From: Aliidiomarina haloalkalitolerans
GTDB taxonomy: Bacteria; Pseudomonadota; Gammaproteobacteria; Enterobacterales; Alteromonadaceae
Length of the DNA stretch: 64,000 bases
Direction: 5' to 3'
NCBI RefSeq assembly: GCF_003987315.1
Contig: NZ_PIPI01000001.1
Location: 372,001 to 436,000 of the forward strand
Part shown: piece by piece, positions 37,962 to 47,426 of the stretch
Numbering within the stretch: position 1 is the stretch's first letter
How the letters are laid out: each line of letters begins with the position of its first letter
The notes under the pieces: generated by a model
What the model saw: the letters and a program-made list of their open reading frames with translations, nothing else
Told to the model about the DNA's origin: nothing
Databases searched by the model: none
Position numbers and translations under genes: made by a program

Positions 37962-38807
37962 ATGAGCCAACAGAAAATTCGCGCCATTATTGTCGACGAC
38001 GAACCACTAGCACGCCAGGGCTTGCGGATTCGTCTGCAAGAATTTGACTTTTTAGAAGTCATTGACGAAGCAAATAATGGCCGTGAGGCGGTTGAGAAAA
38101 TCCTTGCTACGAAGCCTGATCTGGTGTTTCTCGACATTCAAATGCCGGGTACAAATGGCTTTGACGTTCTGAAAAAGCTGAAAGCAGAATATGACCAAAC
38201 CGGCACACAAATGCCAGCGGTTGTGTTTGTCACCGCTTACGATCACTATGCAATTCGTGCGTTTGAAGTGCGGGCGATTGATTATCTGCTGAAACCCGTC
38301 GACGAAGAGCGCCTAGCTGAATCGCTCGAGAGAATTCGAGCAGAAGTGCTCGTTGATCAATCACGCTTGCACCAACAGAGGTTGGTCGAATTGGTGGCCG
38401 ATATTACCGGTGAAGACGTGGAAGAAATTTTACGTCTTCTGGCTGAAGGTAAAGCGCCGTCACTGGACCACTATCCAGAGCATATCGCTATTAAGGACAG
38501 CGGTGAGATTACCCGTGTTGCAATTAATTCAATTGAATGGATCGATGCGGCAGGCGACTATATGTGTATTCATGCAGGCAACCAAACTCACATTCTCCGT
38601 CGCACCATGAAAGAGCTTGAGCAAGAGTTAAACCCGCGTCTGTTTCAACGTATTCATCGGTCTGCGATTGTTAATCTTGGCCAAGTCGAAAAACTCTGTA
38701 GTCGCCAGAATGGCGAGTACCATTTAATTTTGCAAAATGGCCAAGAACTCAAAGTCAGTCGGAGTTACAAAGACCGCATTAAACAATTAGTGCTCGGGCT
38801 TGCCTAA
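37962..38807 (+). CDS. LytTR family response regulator
   Basis: 281 residues. The receiver domain is intact, with Asp12-Asp13, phospho-acceptor Asp58 in FLDIQMPG, and the switch lysine in YLLKP. The C-terminal LytTR DNA-binding domain spans about residues 175-278 (INSIEWIDAAGDYMCIH, then RRTMKELEQ and FQRIHRSAIVNL). It pairs with the kinase gene just upstream. Such pairs usually control a nearby transporter or envelope gene; the next gene is a DUF6279 lipoprotein, so that is the closest candidate target. Confidence 0.93.
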   Translation: MSQQKIRAIIVDDEPLARQGLRIRLQEFDFLEVIDEANNGREAVEKILATKPDLVFLDIQMPGTNGFDVLKKLKAEYDQTGTQMPAVVFVTAYDHYAIRAFEVRAIDYLLKPVDEERLAESLERIRAEVLVDQSRLHQQRLVELVADITGEDVEEILRLLAEGKAPSLDHYPEHIAIKDSGEITRVAINSIEWIDAAGDYMCIHAGNQTHILRRTMKELEQELNPRLFQRIHRSAIVNLGQVEKLCSRQNGEYHLILQNGQELKVSRSYKDRIKQLVLGLA

Positions 38808-38910
38808 AAGCGCGTTCATACAGCCATTCAAAGCGACTATTAACTCACTCTGTGATCGCAGTTGGCAGCCAGCACGTAAGCGTAATCAATCATAATTTGC
38901 TGGAGCGTTT

Positions 38911-39771
38911 ATGTCTTTTCGCGGTCTTGCGTTGGTTTTGTTGGCGCTTATTTTTCTGAGTAGTTGTTCAAGTCGACAACTTGGCTACCGGTATGCGGAA
39001 AACCTCGTCGCCTGGCAATTGCATCAATCGATTTCTCTCGAACGTCAACAACGTCGCGAATTACGTGCCGAGCTCGATCGTTTTCTCCAGTGGCACGCCG
39101 AAACGCAAATGCCAGCCTATTACGCTTTACTAAAGCAGGTGCAGGTCGACATTGAAAACAGTCGATTCAGCGATGAGTTACTTGCACAGTACAGTGAGCA
39201 GGTCATGCAATTTTGGTATGACTTCCGCCTTGAGTTACTCCCCTATGCAGAGCGCTTTCTCGCAGATCTTTCTGAAGAACAACAACGCAATTTGCTGGTT
39301 TCATTGCAAGAACGCTTGCAAGAGGACGACAAACCTAAGCGTCGCAGCTCAAAAGATCCGCAACAAGAACAAATCACACAAATGGAAGACCGTGTTGCCA
39401 GCGCCTTTGGGCGGTTACAGCAGAGCCAAAAAGACTATATTCAAGTGTGGGCAGAGCAACATATTGATAGTGAAGAGCTTTGGCGTGAGTACCAATTGGC
39501 GTGGTTAGACAGTTTCACGAATGTCATGATGTTGCCAGCGGGCACTGAAGGGCGGCAAGACTTATTGCAACGTTTGTTTTTAACACCAGAGGAATGGCGG
39601 GGCGAGAACCTTATAACCACGTTAGCGCATAATGAGCAAGTCGGTACGCAACTCATTCTGCAGTTACTCAGCAGTATCGATGTTCGTCAACAACGCCACG
39701 TCATTCGAGAAATTGACCGCTTGCGGCGCGATTTGCGGGGAATGATGCGGCAACGTGGTGTGACCGTTTAG
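38911..39771 (+). CDS. DUF6279 family lipoprotein
   Basis: 286 residues with a lipoprotein signal ending LSSC. The mature part begins with LGYRYAENLVAWQLHQSISL and is rich in Gln, Glu, Arg and Leu in long predicted helices, as in the DUF6279 lipoproteins common in marine gammaproteobacteria. Function unknown. A 103-base gap separates it from the LytTR regulator gene; its stop lies 23 bases from the converging pyk stop. Confidence 0.8.
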   Translation: MSFRGLALVLLALIFLSSCSSRQLGYRYAENLVAWQLHQSISLERQQRRELRAELDRFLQWHAETQMPAYYALLKQVQVDIENSRFSDELLAQYSEQVMQFWYDFRLELLPYAERFLADLSEEQQRNLLVSLQERLQEDDKPKRRSSKDPQQEQITQMEDRVASAFGRLQQSQKDYIQVWAEQHIDSEELWREYQLAWLDSFTNVMMLPAGTEGRQDLLQRLFLTPEEWRGENLITTLAHNEQVGTQLILQLLSSIDVRQQRHVIREIDRLRRDLRGMMRQRGVTV

Positions 39772-39794
39772 CCCACACCACGTTGAAACAATAC

Positions 39795-41228
39795 TTAGAC
39801 CTGCAAAATTTTACTGGTGTTCGTTTTACCGATAGTTTCCATCACGTCACCATGGGTAATGATGACCATATCACCTTTCTCTAACAGACCACGTGCACGA
39901 ATCAACTCAATGGCATCACGTAAAACGTTTTGCGGTTCGGACTTGGTCGAGTCAAAGTAAGTTGGATACACGCCCCGATATAAGTTCGCGCGGTTCAGTG
40001 AGTGCTGATGGCGGGAGAGGGCGAAAATGGGTAGATCTGTATGAATACGCGACATCAATTTAGCCGTATGGCCTGACTCAGTTAAGGCAATAATTGCTTT
40101 GACGCCGGCTAAGTGATTTGCAGTATACATAGCGGCGAGAGCAGTCGCTTGAGCAACTGAGGTCACAGGTTCTTCAACAGTATCACGAGTTAAGCGCAAC
40201 GCAGGATATTCTTCAGCACCACGGCAAATATCAGCCATCGCTTTTACCGTTTCGACTGGATATTTACCAGCAGCTGTTTCAGCACTTAACATTACTGCGT
40301 CAGTACCATCTAGCACTGCGTTAGCTACATCCATTACTTCCGCGCGGGTTGGCATCGAGTTATCGATCATCGATTCCATCATTTGCGTGGCGGTAATCAC
40401 TACTTTGTTCAGTTCACGAGCACGCTTAATAATTCGCTTTTGTTTACCCACGAGCTGAGCGTCGCCAATTTCAACACCGAGATCGCCGCGGGCGACCATC
40501 ACAACGTCAGAATGTTCGATTAGGTCGTCTAATGCTGAGTCTGTTGCCACGGTTTCCGCACGTTCGATTTTTGCACAAATGGCACCGTCACAACCAGCCT
40601 TATTCAGTAACGCACGGGCTAGTTGTAAATCGGCACCGCTGCGAGGAAAAGATACTGCGAGAATGTCGACATCGATTTCAGCTGCCACTTCGATATCTCG
40701 GTAGTCTTTGTCAGTCAAAGCAGCGGCAGACAAACCACCACCGAGGCGATTAATTCCTTTATTGTTTGATAACTTGCCACCGACGGTCACAATCGTATGA
40801 ATGCAGCTGCCTTCAACTCGCTCGACCGTTAAACGCATGCGCCCGTCGTCGAGAAGCAAGACATCGCCAGCAATGAGATCTTTTGGTAAGTCTTTGTAAT
40901 CGAGGCCGACTTGATGCTCGTCACCCGCGTCGCTTGGCAAAGACGCATCAAGAATAAAAGCAGCACCGTCTTGCAGTTCAACTGCGCCATTTTGAAAACG
41001 CGCGACCCGGATTTTAGGACCTTGTAAGTCGCCAAGAATAGCGACATGTTTACCGAGGCGTGCTGCAATTTCGCGTACTTGTTGGGCGCGCTCAATATGA
41101 TCTTCTGACTTACCATGCGAAAAGTTAAGGCGTACAACGTTGGCGCCAGCGTTAATCAGCTTTTCCAAAACACCCGGCTTATCCGTAGCTGGACCAAGAG
41201 TAGTAACAATTTTTGTACGACGTAACAT
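39795..41228 (-). CDS. pyk: pyruvate kinase
   Basis: 477 residues. N-terminal [22 protein letters not shown], the catalytic stretch [23 protein letters not shown] and the C-terminal domain identify pyruvate kinase; length and motifs fit the type II (PykA-like) enzymes. It converts phosphoenolpyruvate and ADP to pyruvate and ATP. Divergent from the GAPDH gene across a 250-base gap, an arrangement that groups two lower-glycolysis enzymes. Confidence 0.96.
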   Translation of the reverse strand: MLRRTKIVTTLGPATDKPGVLEKLINAGANVVRLNFSHGKSEDHIERAQQVREIAARLGKHVAILGDLQGPKIRVARFQNGAVELQDGAAFILDASLPSDAGDEHQVGLDYKDLPKDLIAGDVLLLDDGRMRLTVERVEGSCIHTIVTVGGKLSNNKGINRLGGGLSAAALTDKDYRDIEVAAEIDVDILAVSFPRSGADLQLARALLNKAGCDGAICAKIERAETVATDSALDDLIEHSDVVMVARGDLGVEIGDAQLVGKQKRIIKRARELNKVVITATQMMESMIDNSMPTRAEVMDVANAVLDGTDAVMLSAETAAGKYPVETVKAMADICRGAEEYPALRLTRDTVEEPVTSVAQATALAAMYTANHLAGVKAIIALTESGHTAKLMSRIHTDLPIFALSRHQHSLNRANLYRGVYPTYFDSTKSEPQNVLRDAIELIRARGLLEKGDMVIITHGDVMETIGKTNTSKILQV

Positions 41229-41479
41229 GTTGCAAAGCCCTAATCATTCTGCAAAAAAGTGGGCTAAATCATATCACAGTGAATATGACCAATGTATGGC
41301 TGTAATCGAGTATTTCCACTTTTTCATGATTTTCATAGAATTGAAAATGCGGAATGTTCGTCTGATAGTGGCAGCTGAGGGACATTTTCAGTACAATAGC
41401 GCCCGAATTTTATGCGTCACGCGGGTCCACTGCGAGAACGTTCCTATCATCTCATGTAAACACTGACATAGGTTTCACA

Positions 41480-42928
41480 ATGACTGACGTGCATAACGAG
41501 ACAACGTTGAAAAGTTGGGAAGAACGCCAAGAATTTGCAGAGTTAATGCAGCCTTTAATTGGCCGTTTGTACCGTACCAAGGGAGTGGAGATTCTGGTTT
41601 ATGGCCGGAGTTTATTGAATGGCTCGACGATCGATATCATTAAAACGCACCGTTTAGTGCGTCAGCATGAAGGCCACAAACTACGCTTACGGGAAAGCTA
41701 TCCATTTTTGAAAGCTATTTCCGAGATGGAAATGTCGCCAGCGCGCATCGACTTAGGAAAATTGGCTTTCGGTTTCCATTTTGGCGGAAAACGCCAAGGC
41801 GAAGAATCGGTTGAAGAATACCTCGTTCGTGAGCTTGCTGACGTGGTGGGTAAACCTGATGATGTTGAGCCACGCGATGTAGTTCTTTATGGCTTTGGTC
41901 GCATCGGCCGTTTGCTTGCGCGCTTACTAATTGAACGTAACGGTCGCAATAACAAATTGCGTTTACGTGCGATCGTGGTGCGCGGTGGCGGTGAAGGCGA
42001 TCTGGAGAAGCGTGCTAGCTTGCTGCGTCGCGACTCGGTTCATGGACCATTCAATGGTTCAATCACCGTTGACCATGAGAAGAGTGCAATTAAAGCCAAC
42101 GGCACTCACATTCAGGTGATTTACGCGAACTCTCCAGACCAAATCGACTATACGCAATATGGCATTGATAATGCGATTATTGTCGATAACACCGGCGTTT
42201 GGAAAGACGAAGCGGGTCTTGGTTTACACCTGAAATCGAAGGGTGCCAGCAAAGTATTGTTAACCGCACCTGCGAAAGGCAACATTAAAAATATCGTGCA
42301 TGGCGTTAACCATACTGACATTTTGCCAGAAGACTTAATTGTGTCAGCAGCAAGCTGTACAACGAACGCAATTACACCGGTATTAAAAGCGATTAATGAT
42401 AAATTTGGCATTAAGAATGGTCATGTTGAAACTGTACATGCCTATACCAATGACCAGAACCTTATCGACAATTACCATAAAGCCGAGCGTCGTGGCCGTT
42501 CAGCACCTCTGAACATGGTTATTACCGAAACTGGTGCGGCAAAGGCAGTAGCGAAAGCACTGCCAGAGTTGGCGGGTAAACTGACCGGTAACGCAATTCG
42601 TGTGCCTACACCGAACGTGTCAATGGCAATCATGAACCTGAACCTTGGTGAGACAACCGATCGCGAAGCTCTCAATGAATATTTACGTGCGACTGCGTTA
42701 AATTCAGAATTGCAAAATCAGATCGACTTTACCTCGTCAACAGAGATCGTTTCGTCAGACTTAGTCGGCAGCCGTTATGCGGGTATTGTTGACTCACAAG
42801 CGACCATCGTTGATGGTGATCGTGCCGTATTATACGTTTGGTATGACAACGAGTTTGGTTACAGCTGCCAAGTGTTGCGGGTTGTGCAAGACATGGCTGG
42901 GTTGTTAGTACCAAATTTGCCAGCTTAA
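41480..42928 (+). CDS. gap: glyceraldehyde-3-phosphate dehydrogenase, long form
   Basis: 482 residues, about 145 longer than ordinary GAPDH. An N-terminal extension of about 125 residues precedes the Rossmann domain (GFGRIGRLLARLLIE); the catalytic cysteine is Cys293 in SAASCTTNAITP, and WYDNEFGYSCQVLR closes the enzyme. The long form occurs in many marine gammaproteobacteria and pseudomonads. It interconverts glyceraldehyde 3-phosphate and 1,3-bisphosphoglycerate; cofactor preference and direction (glycolysis or gluconeogenesis) are not readable. Divergent from pyk, with a terminator downstream. Confidence 0.93.
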   Translation: MTDVHNETTLKSWEERQEFAELMQPLIGRLYRTKGVEILVYGRSLLNGSTIDIIKTHRLVRQHEGHKLRLRESYPFLKAISEMEMSPARIDLGKLAFGFHFGGKRQGEESVEEYLVRELADVVGKPDDVEPRDVVLYGFGRIGRLLARLLIERNGRNNKLRLRAIVVRGGGEGDLEKRASLLRRDSVHGPFNGSITVDHEKSAIKANGTHIQVIYANSPDQIDYTQYGIDNAIIVDNTGVWKDEAGLGLHLKSKGASKVLLTAPAKGNIKNIVHGVNHTDILPEDLIVSAASCTTNAITPVLKAINDKFGIKNGHVETVHAYTNDQNLIDNYHKAERRGRSAPLNMVITETGAAKAVAKALPELAGKLTGNAIRVPTPNVSMAIMNLNLGETTDREALNEYLRATALNSELQNQIDFTSSTEIVSSDLVGSRYAGIVDSQATIVDGDRAVLYVWYDNEFGYSCQVLRVVQDMAGLLVPNLPA

Positions 42929-42943
42929 TAGCAAAACATGAAA

Positions 42944-42970
42944 AAGAGGCGCCTTGAGGCGCTTCTTTTA
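42944..42970 (+). terminator. terminator after gap
   Basis: Stem AAGAGGCGCC (42944-42953) and GGCGCTTCTT (42958-42967) with a TTGA loop and trailing T residues. Confidence 0.8.
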
Positions 42971-43032
42971 CTTCGCATGTACGGCAAGCCGTTCGTACAT
43001 GTTGGCTTGTCAACAACAGGGGACAGAAACCT

Positions 43033-44160
43033 ATGATGATCTCAACGGAATTTGATAGCGGCAATATTGAAGTTGTCTCGGCTGATGCGCCGGATCAAAT
43101 TCGTTTGCGTATTCGCAAAGATAATGAAAGTGAGTTTTTCCAGTGGTATCACTTTAAGTTATTTGCGCAAACTGATGTCAAACATACCCTGATTATCGAG
43201 AACGCGAGTGAATCAGCTTATCCGAAAGGCTGGGAACACTATTATTCGTTTGCCAGTTATGATCGCGAGCACTGGTTTCGTGTGCCGACTAGTTTTGATG
43301 GTAAGAAATTAACCATTACCCACACGCCTGAACAAGAAACTGTGTTTTACGCGTATTTCGTGCCTTACAGCTGGGAGCGCCACCTCGATTTACTGCAGTG
43401 GGCACAGCAATCAGCGTGGGTTGAACAGCGCTGCTTAGGCCTAACGCTCGATGGCCGAGAAATGAACTTGTTGGTCGTTGGTGAAGAGAGTCCGAAGAAG
43501 CGGAAAGTCTGGATTACTGCGCGTCAGCATCCTGGCGAGACCATGGCTGAATGGTTCGTGGAAGGCCTGTTAGAGCACCTTCTCAATGAAGATGAGCCGG
43601 TTTCACGTCAGCTACTTGATCAAGTGGTATTTTATATCGTACCTAACATGAACCCCGATGGCAGTGTGCGCGGGCATTTGCGTACCAATGCTGCGGGTGT
43701 GAACCTGAATCGGGAATGGGCAGAACCAACCTTGGAGAAAAGCCCGGAAGTATTCCATGTGTTGAAGGCGATGGACGCGATTGGCGTCGATATGTATCTC
43801 GACATTCATGGTGATGAAAATCTGCCCTACAACTTTGTGGCTGGGTCCGAAGGTATTCCGTCTTATGACGAGCGTCACGCAAATTTAGAACGCTTATTTA
43901 AAGAAGCTTATTTACGTGCGACTGCTGAATTCCAAACGAAATATGGCTATGACGTCGATGCACCAGGTCAAGCTAATTTAACCGTTGCGAGCAACGCAGT
44001 GGGCGAGCGCTTTAAATGTTTAGCGTTTACGGTGGAAATGCCATTTAAAGATAATGATGATCTGCCAGAACCTTATCAGCAATGGTCGGACATTCGTTCA
44101 CGTTTGCTTGGGCGTGACACGTTAAAAGCTATTCTCGATGTAGCGAACGATTTGCGTTAA
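43033..44160 (+). CDS. M14 family zinc carboxypeptidase (cytosolic carboxypeptidase-like)
   Basis: 375 residues without a signal peptide. The N-terminal beta-sandwich (residues 1-125) and peptidase domain resemble bacterial relatives of eukaryotic cytosolic carboxypeptidases. Zinc ligands His166 and Glu169 in RQHPGE and His259 in DIHGD are present, as are NPDG, NLNREW and the likely catalytic Glu335 in FTVEMPF. Probably removes C-terminal residues from peptides or proteins in the cytoplasm; the natural substrate is unknown. Confidence 0.9.
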   Translation: MMISTEFDSGNIEVVSADAPDQIRLRIRKDNESEFFQWYHFKLFAQTDVKHTLIIENASESAYPKGWEHYYSFASYDREHWFRVPTSFDGKKLTITHTPEQETVFYAYFVPYSWERHLDLLQWAQQSAWVEQRCLGLTLDGREMNLLVVGEESPKKRKVWITARQHPGETMAEWFVEGLLEHLLNEDEPVSRQLLDQVVFYIVPNMNPDGSVRGHLRTNAAGVNLNREWAEPTLEKSPEVFHVLKAMDAIGVDMYLDIHGDENLPYNFVAGSEGIPSYDERHANLERLFKEAYLRATAEFQTKYGYDVDAPGQANLTVASNAVGERFKCLAFTVEMPFKDNDDLPEPYQQWSDIRSRLLGRDTLKAILDVANDLR

Positions 44161-44182
44161 TCAGTTGTGGCACGAGTATAGA

Positions 44183-44212
44183 AAAGGGCGCTGTCAGATG
44201 ACAGCGCCCTTT
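44183..44212. terminator. bidirectional terminator between the M14 peptidase and AGCS symporter genes
   Basis: Perfect 13-bp stem AAAGGGCGCTGTC/GACAGCGCCCTTT (44183-44195 and 44200-44212) with a 4-base loop, between converging genes. Confidence 0.85.
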
Positions 44213-44244
44213 GTATTTTCAACGGCAGTATTTCTAGAACGATA

Positions 44245-45756
44245 TTATTTCTCGACTTCTTTTTCCGCTGCACGTTGTTTGGCTAACCGTTTTTCCCAGA
44301 ACTCAGCTTTTTGAATACCGAGTTTTTGTGGGTCAAAGATAATTGGTTTACCAAGCTTTTTCTGTTCTTCGTAGTCACGCAAACACATAATTGCCGGTCG
44401 GGCGACAAAGAAAATCGCGAGAATACCGAGGATGTTGATCCACGCCATGAGGCCGACACCGATATCACCTAGGTTCCAAATGTAGCCGGAACTATTGACG
44501 GTGCCGTAAGCGACCATAAACATAATCACCATTTTCACTAAGAACAACGAGAAACGGTTCTTAAAGTAACGGTTTAAATAGGCAACGTTGGTCTCTGCGA
44601 TATAGTAGTAGGCGAGGATAGTCGTAAATGCGAAGAAGAATATCGCGACCCCAACAAAGCCTTGGCCAAAGTTACTGAAGACGCTCGACAGCGCTAATTG
44701 CGTGAATGCTGGCGAAGCAACTTCTGTGCCTGCGGCAACGTTTTGCACAATAAGGTCACCGGTTACTTCGTTGACGATGTTGTACTGCTGAGTAATCAAA
44801 ATCATCAATGCGGTTGCTGTACACACAAAAAGGGTGTCGACGTAAACTGAAAATGCTTGAACGAGTCCTTGCTGAGCAGGGTGGTCTACTTCCGCAGCTG
44901 ACGACGCATGTGGGCCAGTACCTTGACCCGCTTCGTTCGAGTAGATTCCCCGTTTAACACCCCAACCAATCGCCGCACCGAAACCCGCTTGTGCAGTAAA
45001 CGCGTCGGTGACAATCATGGCTAAAATGCCCGGCACTTTATTCAGGTTAAGGAAGACAATCACCAGTGCCATGATGATATAGGCCAGCGCCATAAATGGG
45101 ACGACGATCTGAGTAAAGCTAGCAATCCGCTTAATACCACCAAAAATGATAAAGCCGAGGACAATTAGAATGACCGCAAGCGCAATTAATTTGTGGCTGC
45201 CAACTTCGCCGTAATCAGTGACGACCATATTGCCATCGCCAAAGACGTGGGTGACTGCATTGCCGACCGCATTAGCTTGAATGCCCGGAAGGAAAATACC
45301 GCAGGCAATGATGGCAGAGACTGCAAATAGAATCGCCAACCATTTTTGTCCGAGAGCTTTTTCGAAGTAATATGCCGGACCACCGCGATATTGGCCTTGA
45401 TCTTCAACTTTGTAGATTTGACCTAAGGTTGATTCTGCATAGGCGGTACTAGCACCAAGGAATGCTACGACCCACATCCAGAACACTGCACCAGGACCAC
45501 CGAAGCCGATGGCTGCGGCAACACCGGCAATATTACCGACGCCGACCCGACCCGAAAGTGTTACGGCTAATGCCTGAAAGGACGAAATGCCTTTGGTGGA
45601 GTCATTGCCACTGAACAACAAGCGCACCATTTCGCGAAAATGACGAACCTGAGCAAAACGTGTAAGGATTGAGTAAAAGAGACCTGCTGCGAGGCAGAGA
45701 AATACCAGTGCAGGGCTCCAGACTATATTATTGATGGTATTGACGATGCTCTCCAT
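44245..45756 (-). CDS. alanine/glycine:cation symporter (AGCS family)
   Basis: 503 residues with about 11 membrane helices. Family motifs include SGRVGVGNIAGVAAAIGFGG, FWMWVVAFLGASTAYAEST and GWGVKRGIYSNEAGQGTGPH. These carriers import alanine or glycine with sodium. The product would feed alanine dehydrogenase encoded elsewhere in the window. No riboswitch-like structure was recognised upstream. Confidence 0.93.
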   Translation of the reverse strand: MESIVNTINNIVWSPALVFLCLAAGLFYSILTRFAQVRHFREMVRLLFSGNDSTKGISSFQALAVTLSGRVGVGNIAGVAAAIGFGGPGAVFWMWVVAFLGASTAYAESTLGQIYKVEDQGQYRGGPAYYFEKALGQKWLAILFAVSAIIACGIFLPGIQANAVGNAVTHVFGDGNMVVTDYGEVGSHKLIALAVILIVLGFIIFGGIKRIASFTQIVVPFMALAYIIMALVIVFLNLNKVPGILAMIVTDAFTAQAGFGAAIGWGVKRGIYSNEAGQGTGPHASSAAEVDHPAQQGLVQAFSVYVDTLFVCTATALMILITQQYNIVNEVTGDLIVQNVAAGTEVASPAFTQLALSSVFSNFGQGFVGVAIFFFAFTTILAYYYIAETNVAYLNRYFKNRFSLFLVKMVIMFMVAYGTVNSSGYIWNLGDIGVGLMAWINILGILAIFFVARPAIMCLRDYEEQKKLGKPIIFDPQKLGIQKAEFWEKRLAKQRAAEKEVEK

Positions 45757-45971
45757 CAGCGTCTCCCGATTGTTATGGATTTGTTGTTTTTGTATTTATG
45801 CGCTACTTTGCCACAGAATTTATTCAAGCTCTATGCGCTTTATCGAGTTTTTTTGCTAGATGAGCAGGAATTACACGGTTGTTGCTCGCTTTCGGATGAT
45901 CCCTTGGCAGATGGCTGATATGATTAGTGCTCGAGAGTTAATCAACACCCAAGTACGGAACGAGAGTAACG

Positions 45972-46304
45972 ATGGCTATTATTAACTGCCCAGGTTGTAT
46001 GAAAAAAGTTTCGGATCGAGCGGCGGTCTGTGAGCATTGTGGTTTTATGCTCGGCGCACATGATGCCGAGAGCCTGGCGCGCAAGGCTCGGACCGAGCGT
46101 TCAATCCGGGTGAATAAATTAGTAAGCCAGCAAATGCTTGCCATTGTATTTTTTGTTGCAGGAATTGGTGCGACTTTCTATGATTGGAGTGGCAGTCAAT
46201 TTGCTGCTTGGATGCCCATTGCCGGTCCAGCATTAGCCGGCGCAAGTTTTATTTGGTACCTGATTACCCGTGCACGAATTTATTGGTTAAAGCGGCAAAA
46301 ATAA
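45972..46304 (+). CDS. zinc-ribbon membrane protein
   Basis: 110 residues. The N-terminus has two CxxC pairs (CPGCMKKVSDRAAVCEHCG) forming a zinc ribbon; two hydrophobic helices follow at about residues 53-70 and 78-98, and the protein ends with basic residues. Function unknown. It begins a run of closely spaced genes leading to proQ and prc, and is separated from yeaC by one base. Confidence 0.75.
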   Translation: MAIINCPGCMKKVSDRAAVCEHCGFMLGAHDAESLARKARTERSIRVNKLVSQQMLAIVFFVAGIGATFYDWSGSQFAAWMPIAGPALAGASFIWYLITRARIYWLKRQK

Positions 46305-46305
46305 T

Positions 46306-46602
46306 ATGCAGTATGATGATGTATTGAAAGCCATGACGCCTGAGATTTATGAGCGAATGGTGCAAGCAGTAGAAACTGGACGTTGGCCCGATGGCAATAA
46401 GCTCACGCCTGAGCAACTTGAAAACACCATGGAACTCGTCATGGTGTACCAAGCCCGACGGTTGAATCAAACCGACCATTTTTCAATTGGCGCAAACGGT
46501 GAATTGGTCATGAAGACCAAAGGCGATTTGCGTTCTGAATTACGGATGCGTGCCGAAGCTGATATTGCTCGGTTTGACTTAAAATCTGACCATGAACATT
46601 AA
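46306..46602 (+). CDS. yeaC: YeaC family protein (DUF1315)
   Basis: 98 residues matching DUF1315: MTPEIYERMVQAVETGRWPDG followed by LTPEQLENTMELVMVYQARRL. Uncharacterised small cytoplasmic protein found throughout gammaproteobacteria. It follows the zinc-ribbon gene directly and precedes msrC by 27 bases. Confidence 0.88.
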   Translation: MQYDDVLKAMTPEIYERMVQAVETGRWPDGNKLTPEQLENTMELVMVYQARRLNQTDHFSIGANGELVMKTKGDLRSELRMRAEADIARFDLKSDHEH

Positions 46603-46629
46603 TTCTCTCTGTTTGGAGCTCTAATTTCC

Positions 46630-47133
46630 GTGTTTTCCGCAACGACGACTGAACAGCCGGGTTCGCCGGCCTTTTATGCAAGCCTTACTCAGCAAATTAC
46701 CGCGCTAGTCGATGGTGAGCCTGATTTAATCGCAAATTTGGCCAATATTAGTGCATTTCTATATGATCAACTTCCGAACCTCAATTGGTTAGGCTTCTAT
46801 TTAAGCCAAGGTGATACGCTTGTGCTTGGGCCTTTTCAGGGGAAGGTTGCGTGTGTCCGCATTCCATTCGCTAAGGGCGTTTGTGGCGCCGCGGTGACGA
46901 CACGAGAAATTCAGCGGATAGCCGATGTCCACGCGTTTCCCGGACATATTGCGTGCGATAGCGCGAGCAATTCAGAAATCGTCTTACCGATTATTGTTGG
47001 TGATAAAGTCGTCGCAGTACTTGATATCGACAGCCCGATACATGATCGCTTTTCAGCCGATGATGAAGCCGGGCTAGCAAGCTTGTTACCGCTGCTAGAG
47101 TCATTAAATTGGTCACAATATGAGCCAATTTGA
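46630..47133 (+). CDS. msrC: free methionine-(R)-sulfoxide reductase (GAF domain)
   Basis: 167 residues from a GTG start, GGAG 11 bases upstream. A single GAF domain with the three redox cysteines Cys75, Cys85 and Cys109 (VACVRIPFAKGVCG and HIACDSASNSEIV). It reduces free Met-R-sulfoxide using thioredoxin, linking to trxB. In E. coli the equivalent yebR lies near proQ and prc, as here. Its last 14 bases overlap the next gene. Confidence 0.94.
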   Translation: MFSATTTEQPGSPAFYASLTQQITALVDGEPDLIANLANISAFLYDQLPNLNWLGFYLSQGDTLVLGPFQGKVACVRIPFAKGVCGAAVTTREIQRIADVHAFPGHIACDSASNSEIVLPIIVGDKVVAVLDIDSPIHDRFSADDEAGLASLLPLLESLNWSQYEPI

Positions 47134-47422
47134 TATTCGTCCTTACTTGGTTTCAATCCACGATATGGATTATTTTGAAGATGACGCCGAGTTAGCGGCT
47201 GATCATCTCAACTTAATGCTGTATACAATTGAAGAACACACGGCAGATAACGAATTTTGGACACTAGAAAGACGTGAACAATTGGTTCTGGAAATTAGCG
47301 ACATGTGGTTACGTGAACCAGGCCTCATTGAAGCTGAAGCGGATGAACTAGAAGATTACATAACCCATCTGATCCAACGCATAGAACAAGACGATCAGAT
47401 CCTTGAGAACGATGAAGGTTAA
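47120..47422 (+). CDS. acidic protein of unknown function
   Basis: 100 residues, strongly acidic (about a quarter Asp and Glu) and predicted mostly helical, with DMDYFEDDAELAADHLNLML and a C-terminal Glu/Asp-rich helix. No signal peptide and no domain recognised. Its ATG lies inside the end of msrC and its stop 5 bases before the proQ start, so it is translated within the msrC-proQ-prc operon. The tight spacing and ordinary codon use argue that it is real. Confidence 0.7.
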   Translation: MSQFDIRPYLVSIHDMDYFEDDAELAADHLNLMLYTIEEHTADNEFWTLERREQLVLEISDMWLREPGLIEAEADELEDYITHLIQRIEQDDQILENDEG

Positions 47423-47426
47423 TTCA

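Noticed and set aside
41140-41466. Open frame across the pyk-gap intergenic region
   Set aside because: Overlaps the start of pyk antisense and fills a promoter region; composition is not protein-like.
45757-45971. Glycine riboswitch before the AGCS symporter gene
   Set aside because: No recognisable glycine-aptamer core on the minus strand.
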